NCBI GenBank assembly: GCA_949285665.1 | Contig: CASDYC010000001.1 | Coordinates: 291,738-325,375 of the forward strand | From: an uncultured bacterium | Lineage (GTDB): Bacteria; Bacillota_I; Bacilli_A; RFN20; CAG-826 | Direction: 5' to 3' | Length of the DNA stretch: 33,638 nucleotides | Shown here: in pieces, positions 14,566-25,591 of the stretch | How positions within the stretch are numbered: the first letter of the stretch is position 1 | How the letters are laid out: every line of letters starts with the position of its first letter | The notes under the pieces: model-generated | What the model saw: only the letters and a program-made list of their open reading frames with translations | Told to the model about the DNA's origin: nothing | The model's database searches: none | Program-made: the position numbers and the translations under genes

Positions 14566-16428
14566 TTAATCTAATTCTATTTTTCCACTAAATAAATTGT
14601 AATAATAACCTTTTAATTTTAATAATTCTTCATGACTTCCTCTTTCAATTATTTTTCCATCTTTTAATAATAAAATTGCATCAGAATCTACAATTGTTGA
14701 AAGTCTATGAGCAATTACTAAAACAGTTCTTCCTTTCATTAATTTATCTAAACCAAGATCAATTAATTTTTCAGTTCTTGTGTCAATATTACTAGTTGCT
14801 TCATCTAAGACTAAGACTGGAACTTTAGAAGTCATTGCTCTTGCAATTGATAATAATTGTTTTTGTCCTTGCGATAAGTTTGAACCATCGTCATATAAAA
14901 TTGTGTTATATCCATCTTTTAATTTTTCTATAAATTTATTAGCATTTGCTCTAATACAAGCTTCTTCTACTTCTTTATCAGTTGCAGATAATCTTGAAAA
15001 TCTAATATTATTATAAATAGTATCATTAAATAGATGAGTTTCTTGTAAAACCATTGAAATACTTTTTCTAAGTGAACTTTTTTTAATATCTTTTATATTT
15101 ATGCCGTCATATAAAATTTCACCTTCATCTATTTCATAAAATCTTGTAATTAAATTAATAATAGTAGTTTTTCCAGCTCCAGTTGATCCTACAAAGGCAA
15201 TTTTTTGTCCAGGTTTTGCAAATAAAGATATATTATTTAAGACAACTTTATTTTTTAGATATGAAAAAGTTACATTATTAAATCTTATATCACCTTTAAG
15301 TAATTTTAATTTATATGCTTTTTTGTCATCTTTTAAAGGAATTAACCAGCCAAAATCTCCAGTATATTTATTTGATAAATATAAGTGACCATTATGTCTT
15401 TTAACATTAACAAAAAGTACATTTCCTTCATCTACTTCACTTTTAATATCTAAAAATTCAAAGATTCTTTCACTTCCAGCAAGTGCTGTTAAAATTGTAT
15501 TAATGTGTCCGATAAATTGGTTAAATGGTTGACTAGATTGTCTTACATAAACTAAATATGAAGATAAAACACCAAAACTAATTAAATTTGAAATTGCAAA
15601 TAAAGAACCAACTATTGCACTAATCGCAAAATTTAAATAACCCAAAGATACAATAAATGGGGTATTTATTTGAGTATGAAAAACTGCTTTAGTAGAAGCT
15701 TTTCTTAAATTTTCATTAAGTTTTGTAAAGTTGGCTAAATTCTTTTCTTGATGATTAAATATTTTTTCTTCTTTAATTCCTTTAATATGTTCTTCAATAA
15801 ATCCATTTATATCAGAAAGACATTGTTGATTTTTATCAAAGTATTTTTTACAAATTTTAGAGTTTATTAACATAAATATTAACATTCCAATAATAAATGC
15901 ATAAACAATTAAAGCTAAATAAACATTTAATAAAAGTAAAGCAACCATTGTTCCAACAATTGAAAAGAATGTGTAAAAAATATTTACAATTGAATTATTT
16001 AAACATTCATTTAATGTGTCAACATCATTTGTAAAATATGACATAATCTCACCATGAGTTCTTCTATCAAAATAAACAAGAGGTAAGTCTTGCATATGAG
16101 AAAATAGCTGACTTCTAATTTTATTTATTATTTTTTGAGCAATATTAATCATTAACTCTGTATATAAAAGAGTAGAAATAACACCTAGTAAATAAATACT
16201 TGCAACAATTAATATCCAATAAACTAATTCAACATAATCATTATTTGCAATTACACTATCGACGACAAGTCTAATACAATATGTTCCAAATACATTTGCA
16301 AAGCTTGAAAAGATTGCAAAAAAGATAACTAAGGCAAATTTTAATCTATAACCTTTAAAATATGTCATTAGTCTTTTAAATGTTTTAAGAGAATTTTTAG
16401 CTCTCACTCGATTAAAATTATTTCTCAT
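14566..16428 (-). CDS. ABC exporter half-transporter, catalytic-Glu subunit
   Basis: This 620-residue protein has a six-TM domain (about 30-310) and a C-terminal NBD. NBD motifs: Walker A GSTGAGKT 414-421, signature LSQGQ 518-522, Walker B VLVLDE 538-543 with the catalytic Glu543, H-loop His574. An unusual 50-residue insert lies between TMD and NBD (about 335-378). It pairs with the next gene upstream (5 bp gap). Together they fit an asymmetric heterodimeric exporter of the BmrCD/LmrCD/YheIH kind, multidrug or lipid-like substrate unknown. This subunit gives Walker A/B of the active site and the weak signature to the degenerate site. Confidence 0.93.
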   Translation of the reverse strand: MRNNFNRVRAKNSLKTFKRLMTYFKGYRLKFALVIFFAIFSSFANVFGTYCIRLVVDSVIANNDYVELVYWILIVASIYLLGVISTLLYTELMINIAQKIINKIRSQLFSHMQDLPLVYFDRRTHGEIMSYFTNDVDTLNECLNNSIVNIFYTFFSIVGTMVALLLLNVYLALIVYAFIIGMLIFMLINSKICKKYFDKNQQCLSDINGFIEEHIKGIKEEKIFNHQEKNLANFTKLNENLRKASTKAVFHTQINTPFIVSLGYLNFAISAIVGSLFAISNLISFGVLSSYLVYVRQSSQPFNQFIGHINTILTALAGSERIFEFLDIKSEVDEGNVLFVNVKRHNGHLYLSNKYTGDFGWLIPLKDDKKAYKLKLLKGDIRFNNVTFSYLKNKVVLNNISLFAKPGQKIAFVGSTGAGKTTIINLITRFYEIDEGEILYDGINIKDIKKSSLRKSISMVLQETHLFNDTIYNNIRFSRLSATDKEVEEACIRANANKFIEKLKDGYNTILYDDGSNLSQGQKQLLSIARAMTSKVPVLVLDEATSNIDTRTEKLIDLGLDKLMKGRTVLVIAHRLSTIVDSDAILLLKDGKIIERGSHEELLKLKGYYYNLFSGKIELD

Positions 16429-16433
16429 ACTTA

Positions 16434-18185
16434 TTAAACTCCAGCTTTCTTTTGAAGTTCATACATATCTTTATAAATAGGATCATGATTTATTAAGTAT
16501 TCATGATTTCCAATATTTGAAATACGACCATTATCTAAAACAATAATTTTGTCAGCATTTTTAACAGAAGTAATTTTTTGAGAAATAATAATTTTAGTAG
16601 TATCTTTTAATTTTGTTTTTAAATTATTTATTATTTCAAATTCGGTTGCTCTATCAAGAGCACTAGTTACATCATCTAAAATTAATATTTTAGGTTTTCT
16701 AATTAAAGCTCTAGCAAGACATATTCTTTGTCTTTGGCCACCTGATAAATTACTCCCAGTTTGTCCTACTTCACTATCAATTCCATTTTTTAAGTCGCTA
16801 TAAACAAAATTATAACTACAAGATAATTTTAAAGCATCATTAATCTCATCTAATGTTGAATCTAGTTTTCCCCATAAAATATTATCTTTAACACTACCTT
16901 TAAATAAAACATTATTTTGAGGAACTAAACTTACATCCTGTCTTAAATTAAATAATGAATAATCTTTAATATTATGGTCGGAGATTAATATTTCACCACT
17001 ACTAATATCATAAAATCTCATTAATAAGTTAATTAAACTAGACTTTCCAGATCCAGTTTGACCAACAATTGCAATCGTTTCTCCAGATTTTATTTTAAAA
17101 TTTAAGTCAGATAAAATATAATTTTTAGAATTTTTATTATATGAAAAATAAACATTTTTAAATTCAATATCACCATTTGTTAGTTTTAAAATGGAGTTTT
17201 TATTATCAACAATATCAACTTTTTCATTTAAAATTTCATTAACTCTAATTGCTGAAGCATTACTTCTTGAAATCATCATAAATACACTAGAAAACATCAT
17301 TAATGTATTTAAAAGTTGTAAAACATAACTTAAAAAGCTAGTTAGTGCTCCGACTTTTATTCCGCCAACTGAGTGTAGACTACCACCAAAATATAAAATT
17401 AAAGTTATTGTTAAATAAATTACAAGTTGCATAATTGGAGCATTTAAAGCAACAAAGCCAAATCCTTTTTTTGCAGTTACATAAAGTTCAGTGTTTATTT
17501 CTTCATATTTTGAAACTTGATAATCTTTTCTAACGTATGATTTTATCGTTTTTATTCCAATAATATTTTCTTGAACAGATCGATTTACTTTATCAAATAT
17601 TTTTTGAATTTTTGTAAATATTGGAGTAACTTTTCTTAAAATTAAAAATAATAAGAAAGCTAAAAATGGAATTACAATTACAAAAATAATTGCTAATTGC
17701 CAAGACATAATAAAGGACAAGATTATTGATGATGCCATCATTATTGGAGCTCTTAAAGCTGGTCTATATCCTTGGGTTATTGTTGTTTGAATTGTTGTAA
17801 TATCACTTGTTAGTCTTGTAATTAAACTATTTGTTCGATATTTTGATACATTATTTAGTGAATATTCTTGAATTTTTTTATATTGAGCAAGTCTTAGTTC
17901 AGCTGCTAGTCCATTTCCAGCTATCCCTACATATTTTGCAAATAATAATCCAAATAAAAAAGCAAAAAGAGCACAAACTACCATGCTCCCTCCAATTAAG
18001 TATATATAATTTAAATCATAGCCAATTATTTGTTCACTTGAATTTGTTAATAATCCATTATCAATTAATAATGATGATAAAAATGGAACAACAATTTCTA
18101 AAATTGATTCCAAAAATATAAAAACTATTGCAAGAATTGCTTCTTTTTTGTATTTTTTGAAATACTTAAATAATTTAAAGACCAT
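16434..18185 (-). CDS. ABC exporter half-transporter, degenerate-site subunit
   Basis: This 583-residue protein has a six-TM domain (about 15-305) and an NBD with Walker A GQTGSGKS 375-382, canonical signature LSGGQ 480-484, and Walker B ILILDD 500-505 where the catalytic Glu is Asp505. The H-loop His is Gln536 (ISQKIT). These two changes mark the non-hydrolysing half of a heterodimer. Its start overlaps ytpR's stop by 1 nt, and the partner follows after 5 bp. Confidence 0.93.
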   Translation of the reverse strand: MVFKLFKYFKKYKKEAILAIVFIFLESILEIVVPFLSSLLIDNGLLTNSSEQIIGYDLNYIYLIGGSMVVCALFAFLFGLLFAKYVGIAGNGLAAELRLAQYKKIQEYSLNNVSKYRTNSLITRLTSDITTIQTTITQGYRPALRAPIMMASSIILSFIMSWQLAIIFVIVIPFLAFLLFLILRKVTPIFTKIQKIFDKVNRSVQENIIGIKTIKSYVRKDYQVSKYEEINTELYVTAKKGFGFVALNAPIMQLVIYLTITLILYFGGSLHSVGGIKVGALTSFLSYVLQLLNTLMMFSSVFMMISRSNASAIRVNEILNEKVDIVDNKNSILKLTNGDIEFKNVYFSYNKNSKNYILSDLNFKIKSGETIAIVGQTGSGKSSLINLLMRFYDISSGEILISDHNIKDYSLFNLRQDVSLVPQNNVLFKGSVKDNILWGKLDSTLDEINDALKLSCSYNFVYSDLKNGIDSEVGQTGSNLSGGQRQRICLARALIRKPKILILDDVTSALDRATEFEIINNLKTKLKDTTKIIISQKITSVKNADKIIVLDNGRISNIGNHEYLINHDPIYKDMYELQKKAGV

Positions 18186-18799
18186 TATTGTTTATATACC
18201 TTGAAAAAGTCTTCTCCTAGTTTATAAGTATTATCTAAAATTAGTAATCCTCTTTTTTGTGGATCATTAGTTAAATTTAATTCTCTTTCACTACAGCACA
18301 TTCCATAACTTTCATAACCTAATAATGAAGATTTTTTTATAGTTTCTCCATTAAACATCATGGTATTTAGTGTTGCGACAACAACATACTGATTTAAAGC
18401 AACATTACTTGCCCCACAAACAATATCTAATACTTCACTTCCAATATCTACTTTTAATAAATGTAGATGACTTGATTCTGGATGTTCTTCTAAACTTATG
18501 ATTTTTCCAATTTTAAATCCAGATTCTTTTTTATATGGAAGTTTTATATCATATTTATTTAAAATATTATTAATAATATCGATTAATTCATCACTTGGTA
18601 AAACAATTAAACCTCTTGCTTTAATTTTTACAATTTTAGAAAAGTTAAAAATATTAATTCCAATTAATTTATCTTTATTATAAATAAAAACAACATCTTC
18701 ATCTTTTCTTTCACTTCTTGTTGATATTTCATCGTTGTTAAAAACAATCATTAAAATATCACCGATTAATTTATAATTATAAAATAATGAATAATCCAT
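18185..18799 (-). CDS. ytpR: YtpR-type tRNA-binding domain protein
   Basis: It is 204 residues from ATG 18799 (AGGAAATAAT upstream). The earlier in-frame ATG (18826) would overlap trmB and has no better SD. The N-terminal half is a DUF4479-type domain and the C-terminal half (about 95-200) is an OB-fold tRNA-binding domain like that of PheRS-beta and EMAPII: KIGKIISLEEHPESSHLHLL, DIVCGASNV, GYESYGMCCSERELNL. Predicted binder of tRNA or of another RNA; precise role not known in the family. It overlaps the ABC gene and lies 1 nt after trmB. Confidence 0.88.
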   Translation of the reverse strand: MDYSLFYNYKLIGDILMIVFNNDEISTRSERKDEDVVFIYNKDKLIGINIFNFSKIVKIKARGLIVLPSDELIDIINNILNKYDIKLPYKKESGFKIGKIISLEEHPESSHLHLLKVDIGSEVLDIVCGASNVALNQYVVVATLNTMMFNGETIKKSSLLGYESYGMCCSERELNLTNDPQKRGLLILDNTYKLGEDFFKVYKQ

Positions 18800-18800
18800 A

Positions 18801-19448
18801 TTATTTATTTCCTTTCTTATTTGCAATAAGTCGATTTATTTTTATATTTTTATTAATAAACATTTTTTCATAATTTGTTAGCGCATCAAAATTATCATCT
18901 TGTTTGTAATCATAATTTAAATAAGTTATATTCCAATTATTTTCTTTTAAAGATTCTAATGAATAATTAAACATATCTAAATTGTCAGTTTTTAATATTA
19001 AATTATTACCATTTAATAACTGCTCATATTTTAATAAAAAATTTGGATGAGTTAATCTTCTTTTTTCATGTCTTTTTTTAGGCCAAGGATCTGGATGATT
19101 TAAAAAGATAGTATTGAATTTTGTATTAATAATTTGAGGATAAATTTTTTCAAAATCACCCGAAATTAAAAACACATTACCCACTTCACTTTTAATTATT
19201 TCCTTTAAACAAATCCCAGAAATTGAAACATTTTTTTCAATTGCAAGAAAATATAAAGAAGGAAATTTACTAGCCATTGAGATAATAAATTTTCCCTTCC
19301 CGCTTCCAATTTCAAGAATTAAATTATCTTTAGCTTTATTTAAAAATTTTAAAAAGTTTTGATTAGAATTTAATTCATTATCAAAACAAGCTAATTTAGG
19401 ATTTTCATTAATTAAAGGTTCAGCCCACTTTTTAAATCTTCCACGCAT
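18801..19448 (-). CDS. trmB: tRNA (guanine-46-N7)-methyltransferase
   Basis: At 215 residues this is the normal length. It is SAM-dependent and makes m7G46 in the variable loop of tRNAs. The SAM site is LEIGSGKGKFI. The TrmB hallmark NHPDPWPKKRHEKRRL follows in the middle, with TNYEKMF near the C-terminus. It lies 3 nt after pepV and 1 nt before ytpR, so the three are co-transcribed. Confidence 0.96.
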   Translation of the reverse strand: MRGRFKKWAEPLINENPKLACFDNELNSNQNFLKFLNKAKDNLILEIGSGKGKFIISMASKFPSLYFLAIEKNVSISGICLKEIIKSEVGNVFLISGDFEKIYPQIINTKFNTIFLNHPDPWPKKRHEKRRLTHPNFLLKYEQLLNGNNLILKTDNLDMFNYSLESLKENNWNITYLNYDYKQDDNFDALTNYEKMFINKNIKINRLIANKKGNK

Positions 19449-19451
19449 AAT

Positions 19452-20804
19452 TTATTTATTTTTTAAATTTCCCAAAGCATAAATTGCATGAGCATATATA
19501 GAAATTGAATTATAGAAATCTTCTAAATCAATTTTTTCATCTACTTCATGAATGTGATCTTCCTTTCCAGGGAAGTGACTTCCAAAAGCAACAGTATTTT
19601 TAGCTTCTTTAGCGTATGTGCCACCTCCAATTGTAAAAGGTTTTGATTTATAATCACCGGTTTCTTTTTGATATACATCAACTAAGGTTTTGATCATTGG
19701 AGAATTTGGATCATAATATAAATAATTTGATTCTCTTTCATTATAAATTGCAAATGGTGAAATTTTTTGAATTTCATTAATAACATGTTCACAATTTACA
19801 TTATCTGGAAATCTAAAATTAACTGTCATTTCAAAGATATTATCTAAATAATTAATAATACCAACATTATAAGTGGTTTCTCCAAGTTTATCGGTCTTAT
19901 AATATTGTTTTAATTCTTTTCCATTTACATCAGAATATTGTTTTGCAAGTAATAATAAGATTTTATCATTATAAAATTCGCCTAAACATTTTAAGGCAAT
20001 TAAGCCAGAATTAACACCAAGTTCTGGAGTTGATCCATGAGCAGATTTACCTAAAAAGTTAATTGTCTCTCCATCAAGAGTGAAATTAATTTTATTTTCT
20101 TTTAAGTATTTTACAAATTCATCAAATTTATAATTTACTTCAACTTTTGCTAAATCAATAACACAGTTTGCAGCAACTCCTGCTTTTAAACTTTTTAAAT
20201 AATCAAGTTCAATTCTTCCTCTTAATGTATAATTTACTACACCTTTTTCTCCATAAATTAGTGGAAAATCAGCATCTGGAGTAAATCCATAATCAACATT
20301 TGGTTTATTTAATTTATGGAAATAATACTCTAAACAACTAGAACCTCTTTCTTCATCGCCACCAGCTACAAATCTTACTTTATAATTATTAACTAAATTA
20401 TTTTCTTTTAATAAAATTAATGAATATAAAGCGGCCATTAAAGGACCTTTATCATCACTAGTGCCTCGAGCATAAATTCTATTATCTCTAATATTTGGTT
20501 CAAAAGGTGGCGTTGTCCAATTTCCGCTTGCTGGAACTACATCACTATGAGCAAAAATTCCAATATCATTTCCAGTTTCTCCAAAGCAAATTTCACAAAC
20601 TCTATTGTTATAAACTTCTGCTTTTAAACCATATTTTATTGCTAAATTTTTTAAATAATTTAATGCACAAGACACTCCTTTTCCATAAGGATTTTCTTCG
20701 TCTATACTATTTTCATCATATACAGAATTAATACTTAAAAATTCCAATAATGAATTGAGTGCATCTTTTTTATAATTTTCAGCTAATTTTTTAAAATCTA
20801 TCAT
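19452..20804 (-). CDS. pepV: M20-family dipeptidase PepV
   Basis: This 450-residue two-zinc aminoacyl dipeptidase acts in cytosolic peptide breakdown. Motifs: FAHSDVVPASGNW (His-x-Asp metal ligands), RGTSDDKGP, GGDEERGS with the catalytic and metal-binding Glu pair, TPDADFPL, and a C-terminal GGGTYAK and HxxDE-type segment. Start at ATG 20804, where AAGGAG lies 6 nt upstream. The longer frame from 20867 would run into tex. Confidence 0.93.
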   Translation of the reverse strand: MIDFKKLAENYKKDALNSLLEFLSINSVYDENSIDEENPYGKGVSCALNYLKNLAIKYGLKAEVYNNRVCEICFGETGNDIGIFAHSDVVPASGNWTTPPFEPNIRDNRIYARGTSDDKGPLMAALYSLILLKENNLVNNYKVRFVAGGDEERGSSCLEYYFHKLNKPNVDYGFTPDADFPLIYGEKGVVNYTLRGRIELDYLKSLKAGVAANCVIDLAKVEVNYKFDEFVKYLKENKINFTLDGETINFLGKSAHGSTPELGVNSGLIALKCLGEFYNDKILLLLAKQYSDVNGKELKQYYKTDKLGETTYNVGIINYLDNIFEMTVNFRFPDNVNCEHVINEIQKISPFAIYNERESNYLYYDPNSPMIKTLVDVYQKETGDYKSKPFTIGGGTYAKEAKNTVAFGSHFPGKEDHIHEVDEKIDLEDFYNSISIYAHAIYALGNLKNK

Positions 20805-20814
20805 ACTTTTCTCC

Positions 20815-22965
20815 TTAATTTTCCAATGCTTGTTTAATTGATAAACCAATTCTTTTTTTGTCAACATCTACTGATATAACTTTAACTTTTACAATTTGAT
20901 TAATTGATAAAACTTCAGTTAAATCTTTTACAAATTTATTACTAACTTCTGAGATATGAACTAATCCATCTTGGTGAACGTTAATATCCACAAAAGCACC
21001 AAAGTCTGTAATTGAATGTACAACTCCAGTTAAAACCATACCAACTTTTAGATCTTTTATATCTTTAACATTATTATCTAATTCTAAAGTTTCTACATCA
21101 TCTCTAACATCGTGTCCAGGTTTAATTAATTCTTGAATGATGTCAATTTGAGTAGGAGTAATGTTAGGGATTTTTTTATTAAAAAATCCATTATCATTTA
21201 ATAATGATATTTTTTCTTGAGTATTTTCTTTTAAAATATCTGATTCTTTAAAACCTGCAATATTTAATATATTTAATGCTATTTCATAACTTTCTGGATG
21301 AACGGCCGTCATATCAAGAGGTCTAATTCCACCATAAATTCTTAAAAAACCAGCACATTGTTCAAATGCTTTTGGCCCCATTTTTTTAACTTCTTTTAAT
21401 TCTTCTCTTGAATTAAATCTTCCGTTTTTAACTCTATATTCAATTATATTTTTAGCAAGAGTTTTACTAATTCCGGAAACATATTGTAATAAACTTGCAC
21501 TAGCAGTATTTATATCAACGCCAACACCGTTTACACATTCTTCAACAACAGCATTTAAACAAAATTCTAATTTATTTTGGTTTAAATCATGTTGATACTG
21601 TCCAACACCAATGTTTTTAGGATCAATTTTAACCATTTCGGCTAATGGATCTTGAAGTCTTCTTGCTAATGATATTGCACTTCTTTTTTCAACAGTTAAA
21701 TTTGGAAATTCTTCTTGACCAAGTTTTGAAGCGCTATAAATTGAAGCTCCCGATTCATTTACAATTGAAACTTTACATTTTAAATTATTTTCTTTAATTA
21801 ACTTAGAAATAAAAAATTCAGATTCTCTGCTTGCAGTTCCGTTTCCAAGAGCAATATAATCAACATTATATTTAGTAATATAGTCTTTTAATTTTACTAA
21901 AGAAACGTCAACTTCTTTTTGAGAATTTGATGTTAAATATAAAACATCAACTAAAATTAAATCACCATTTTTATTAATAATTGCAATTTTACATCCAGTT
22001 CTAAAGCCAGGATCAAAACCAAGAATTATTTTATTTTTTAAAGCCGGTGCCATTAATAATTGTTTTAGATTTTTTTCAAAAACTAAAATTGATGCATCTT
22101 CGGCTCTTTCAAATAAATCGTTTCTTATTTCATTTTCAATACTTGGATAAATTAATCTAGTTAGAGAATCTTTTATTGCATCTTCAAAAATTTCATAATA
22201 TAAGTTTTTAAAGATATATTTTTTTATTAAATTATTTAAAATAACGTCATTTTCAAACTTTAATCCAACTTTTAGACACTTTAAATTTTCACCTCTATTA
22301 AGAGCTAAAATTCTATGATTAGGTATTTTTTTAATTAATTCTTCATAATCATAATAATTAATAAAAGTATCTTTTTCATCTTTTTTGTTTACCTTTGATG
22401 TTATAAAACCAGTTTTATTAATATAAATTTTAATATAATTTCTTGTTTTTGAATCATCAGATATAATTTCGGCAATTATATCTTTTGCTCCTTGAATTGC
22501 TTCTTCTTTTGAATTAACTTTCTTTTCTTGGTTAATAAATGATTCCAAATATTTATCAAAATTGTCAATATTTTTTTGTTCTAAAATAAGTTTTGCAATC
22601 GGTTCTAAACCTTTTTCTTTTGCGATAGATGCTCTTGTTTTCTTTTTTGGTTTATATGGACGATAAATATCTTCTAAGTCAGTTAATTTTTCACATTTAT
22701 TAATTTGATCTTTTAACTCATCGGTTAAGACACCTTGAGCTTCCATACTATCTAAGATAGTTTTAGCTCTTTCATTAATTGATTTATAATAAACATACTT
22801 TTTATTTAATTCTCTCAAAACTTCATCACTTAAAGAACCAGTTAATTCTTTTCGATAACGAGCAATAAAAGCAAGAGTATTACCTTCGTCAATTAATGAA
22901 ATGGCAGATTCTACTTGTTTACTAGTAATATTTAAATCTCTTGATAACACTTCAATGATATTCAT
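20815..22965 (-). CDS. tex: Tex-family S1 RNA-binding protein
   Basis: In this 716-residue protein the order matches Tex/YhgF: N-terminal HTH and linker helices (LAFIARYRKE, DIYRPYKPKKKTRA), YqgF-like RNase H fold (LGFDPGFRTGCK about 325), helix-hairpin-helix pair (ASASLLQYVSGISKTLAKNI and FKxREELK), and C-terminal S1 domain (VHSITDFGAFVDINVHQDGL about 645-680). Tex binds nucleic acids and is linked to transcription and RNA handling. It lies between leuS (2 bp gap) and pepV. Confidence 0.95.
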   Translation of the reverse strand: MNIIEVLSRDLNITSKQVESAISLIDEGNTLAFIARYRKELTGSLSDEVLRELNKKYVYYKSINERAKTILDSMEAQGVLTDELKDQINKCEKLTDLEDIYRPYKPKKKTRASIAKEKGLEPIAKLILEQKNIDNFDKYLESFINQEKKVNSKEEAIQGAKDIIAEIISDDSKTRNYIKIYINKTGFITSKVNKKDEKDTFINYYDYEELIKKIPNHRILALNRGENLKCLKVGLKFENDVILNNLIKKYIFKNLYYEIFEDAIKDSLTRLIYPSIENEIRNDLFERAEDASILVFEKNLKQLLMAPALKNKIILGFDPGFRTGCKIAIINKNGDLILVDVLYLTSNSQKEVDVSLVKLKDYITKYNVDYIALGNGTASRESEFFISKLIKENNLKCKVSIVNESGASIYSASKLGQEEFPNLTVEKRSAISLARRLQDPLAEMVKIDPKNIGVGQYQHDLNQNKLEFCLNAVVEECVNGVGVDINTASASLLQYVSGISKTLAKNIIEYRVKNGRFNSREELKEVKKMGPKAFEQCAGFLRIYGGIRPLDMTAVHPESYEIALNILNIAGFKESDILKENTQEKISLLNDNGFFNKKIPNITPTQIDIIQELIKPGHDVRDDVETLELDNNVKDIKDLKVGMVLTGVVHSITDFGAFVDINVHQDGLVHISEVSNKFVKDLTEVLSINQIVKVKVISVDVDKKRIGLSIKQALEN

Positions 22966-22967
22966 AT

Positions 22968-25364
22968 TTATCTAACAACAATATTGATAATTTTATTTTT
23001 AATATAAATAACTTTAACAATATTTTTCCCTTCTATTTGTTTTTTAACAGAATCTAATGCAAAAGCTTTTTCTTTTACACTTTCCTCATCTTCATCACTT
23101 GAAATTTCAATTGTTCCTCTTAACTTACCCAAAACTTGGACAGCGATTGTTTTCTTATCTAATTTTATTTTTTCTTCATCGTGTTTTGGCCAAGGTTGAT
23201 AAGTTAATAATTCATTTGAAAATTGACTCCAAATTTCTTCTCCGACAAATGGACAAATACATGAAAACATTTTTACAAAATCTTTCATATATTCTTCATA
23301 AATTTCATCTTGTTTATAAACTTCATTTATAAAAATCATCATTTGAGAAATTGCAGTATTAAACTGTAAATTCTCAAAATCTTCAGTTACTTTTTTAACA
23401 GTAAAATTATAAATATAATCAAGTTTATGATTATTTTCATTTTTAAATTTACTTCTCATATTTTCATCAAAATAGACTCTATAAACTCGATCAATAAATC
23501 TATGAGCGCCTTCTAAACCAGTATTTGACCAAGGAAGACTAGCTTCTAGTGGTCCCATAAACATTTCATATAATCTTAAAGTATCAGCTCCATATTGTTC
23601 TACAATATCATCTGGATTAATAACATTACCTCTTGATTTTGACATTTTTTCACCATTGGAGCCTAAAATTATTCCTTGATGGAATAATTTTTTAAATGGT
23701 TCTTTACAAGAAACTACTCCAATATCATATAAGAATTTATGCCAAAATCTTGCATATAATAAATGTAAGACAGCGTGTTCTGCTCCTCCAATATATAAAT
23801 CAACTGGAAGCCAATGATCTAGTAATTTTTTATCTCCAAGAGTTGTTTCATTATGTGGATCAATATATCTAATATAATACCAACAAGATCCAGCCCATTG
23901 AGGCATTGTATTTGTTTCTCTTTTACCTTTGACTCCATTTATTTCAACATTTACCCAATCTTTGTCATTTGCAAGAGGAGATTCTCCAGTGCCAGATGGT
24001 TTATATTCTTTTAATTCTGGTAAAACTAATGGTAATTCATTTTCTTTTAGACAATAAGTTGTTCCATTATCTAAAAATACAATTGGAATTGGTTCACCCC
24101 AGTATCTTTGACGAGAAAATAGCCAATCTCTAATTTTATAGTTTACTTTTTTATTACCTAGTTTAAGCTCTTCTAGTTTATTAATTACAGCAATTTTTGC
24201 ATCTTCATTATGAAGTCCATTAATAAAATCAGAATTAATATGAACACCATCTCCAGTAAATGCTTCTTTTGAAATATCAGATTCTATAACTTTAATTATT
24301 TCAAGATTATGTTTTTTTGCAAATTCATAATCTCTTGTATCATGAGCTGGAACAGCCATTACAGCACCACTTCCATAACTTGCAAGTACATAATCAGCAA
24401 TATAAATTGGAACCTTTTTTTTATTTATTGGATTAATTGCATAACTTCCAGTAAATACACCCGTTTTTTCTTTGCTAGTTGAGGTTCTTTCAATATCAGT
24501 TTTATTTTTAATACTATTAATATATTCTTCAACTTTTGTTATATTTTCTTTTGTAGTTAATTTTTTTACTAAATCATGTTCTGGCGCAAGACAGACATAA
24601 GTACAACCAAATAAAGTATCAGCTCTTGTTGTAAATACTTTAAAGCTTTCATCCATTCCAACAACTTTAAAAATAATCTCTGCACCAACGGATTTTCCAA
24701 TCCAGTTTTTTTGCATTTCAATTGTTGATTTTGGCCAATCTAAACTGTCAATATTTTCTAAAAGTTTATCAGCATAATCAGTTATTTTTAAAACCCATTG
24801 TTTCATTGGTTTTTTTATAACTGGATAACCGCCTCTTTCACTTTTTCCATCAATTACTTCTTCATTTGCTAAAACAGTTCCAAGTTCTAGACAAAAATTA
24901 ACATCTCGATAATCATCGTATGCTAAATTGTTTTCATATAATTTAGTAAATATCCATTGTGTCCATTTATAATATTTTGGATCACAAGTTTTAATTTCTT
25001 TATCCCAGTCATAAGAAAAGCCTAATAAATCAATTTGTCGTTTAAAATTTTCAATATTTTTATCAGTAAAAATTAAAGGATTTTGATTCATTTTTATAGC
25101 ATATTGTTCAGCTGGAAGTCCAAAAGCATCCCAACCCATTGGATGAAGTACATTAAATCCTTGCATTCTTTTCATTCTAGCAATTATATCACTAGCAGTA
25201 TATCCTTCTGGATGTCCAACGTGTAAGCCTTGTCCACTTGGATATGGAAACATATCTAAAATATAATATTTTGGTTTTGAAAAATCATGGACATCACAAT
25301 AAAAAGGTTTTTTATCTTTATAAACTTGTCTCCATTTATTTTCAATACTTTTATGATCAAACAT
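22968..25364 (-). CDS. leuS: leucyl-tRNA synthetase
   Basis: This 798-residue class I LeuRS of bacterial type has HIGH at 48-51 (HVGH), the editing CP1 domain ([31 protein letters not shown], with the editing Asp), and KMSKS at 573-577. [12 protein letters not shown] and the C-terminal [11 protein letters not shown] are also typical. Under T-box control (see 25385-25575), so it is induced when tRNA-Leu is uncharged. ATG 25364 has AAGGAG 7 nt upstream. Confidence 0.97.
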   Translation of the reverse strand: MFDHKSIENKWRQVYKDKKPFYCDVHDFSKPKYYILDMFPYPSGQGLHVGHPEGYTASDIIARMKRMQGFNVLHPMGWDAFGLPAEQYAIKMNQNPLIFTDKNIENFKRQIDLLGFSYDWDKEIKTCDPKYYKWTQWIFTKLYENNLAYDDYRDVNFCLELGTVLANEEVIDGKSERGGYPVIKKPMKQWVLKITDYADKLLENIDSLDWPKSTIEMQKNWIGKSVGAEIIFKVVGMDESFKVFTTRADTLFGCTYVCLAPEHDLVKKLTTKENITKVEEYINSIKNKTDIERTSTSKEKTGVFTGSYAINPINKKKVPIYIADYVLASYGSGAVMAVPAHDTRDYEFAKKHNLEIIKVIESDISKEAFTGDGVHINSDFINGLHNEDAKIAVINKLEELKLGNKKVNYKIRDWLFSRQRYWGEPIPIVFLDNGTTYCLKENELPLVLPELKEYKPSGTGESPLANDKDWVNVEINGVKGKRETNTMPQWAGSCWYYIRYIDPHNETTLGDKKLLDHWLPVDLYIGGAEHAVLHLLYARFWHKFLYDIGVVSCKEPFKKLFHQGIILGSNGEKMSKSRGNVINPDDIVEQYGADTLRLYEMFMGPLEASLPWSNTGLEGAHRFIDRVYRVYFDENMRSKFKNENNHKLDYIYNFTVKKVTEDFENLQFNTAISQMMIFINEVYKQDEIYEEYMKDFVKMFSCICPFVGEEIWSQFSNELLTYQPWPKHDEEKIKLDKKTIAVQVLGKLRGTIEISSDEDEESVKEKAFALDSVKKQIEGKNIVKVIYIKNKIINIVVR

Positions 25365-25384
25365 ACTTCACTCCTTTTAATAAT

Positions 25385-25575
25385 CTTTTTAAATATAAAA
25401 GCGTCCATAAGGACGCTATTGCGTGTTACCACCTTATTTCATCTTTAAATTTTATAAGATACACTCATTAATATTTTTAACGCAAACTTACGGCTAGTTT
25501 ATAGCTGAGACTTAATAATTAATATAGTATTTTTCACCAAACAATACTTCTCTTTAATATTAATTTATTAATTAA
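25385..25575 (-). ncRNA. T-box leader of leuS (leucine)
   Basis: The leader reads from about 25575 down. It has an AGAGAAGTA start, a stem AGTATT/AATACT, a candidate specifier TTA just before AGTCTC, and then the T-box AAGGTGGTAACACGC (25437-25421). The T-box is followed by the terminator hairpin GCGTCC/GGACGC (25416-25401) with TTTTAT. T-boxes sense uncharged tRNA. A UUA (leucine) specifier is my reading; CUC two bases later is the alternative. Stem I looks short. Confidence 0.85.
25397..25416 (-). terminator. T-box terminator hairpin
   Basis: GCGTCC-TTAT-GGACGC with TTTT after it, in the leuS leader. The GCG next to the T-box motif can pair with it to form the antiterminator. Confidence 0.85.
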
Positions 25576-25591
25576 TGCATCTAGCAAAATA

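Noticed and set aside
17831-18121. 96-residue rightward open frame inside the ABC gene
   Set aside because: Antisense to a well-conserved TM domain; low-complexity His/Leu/Gln composition typical of a shadow.
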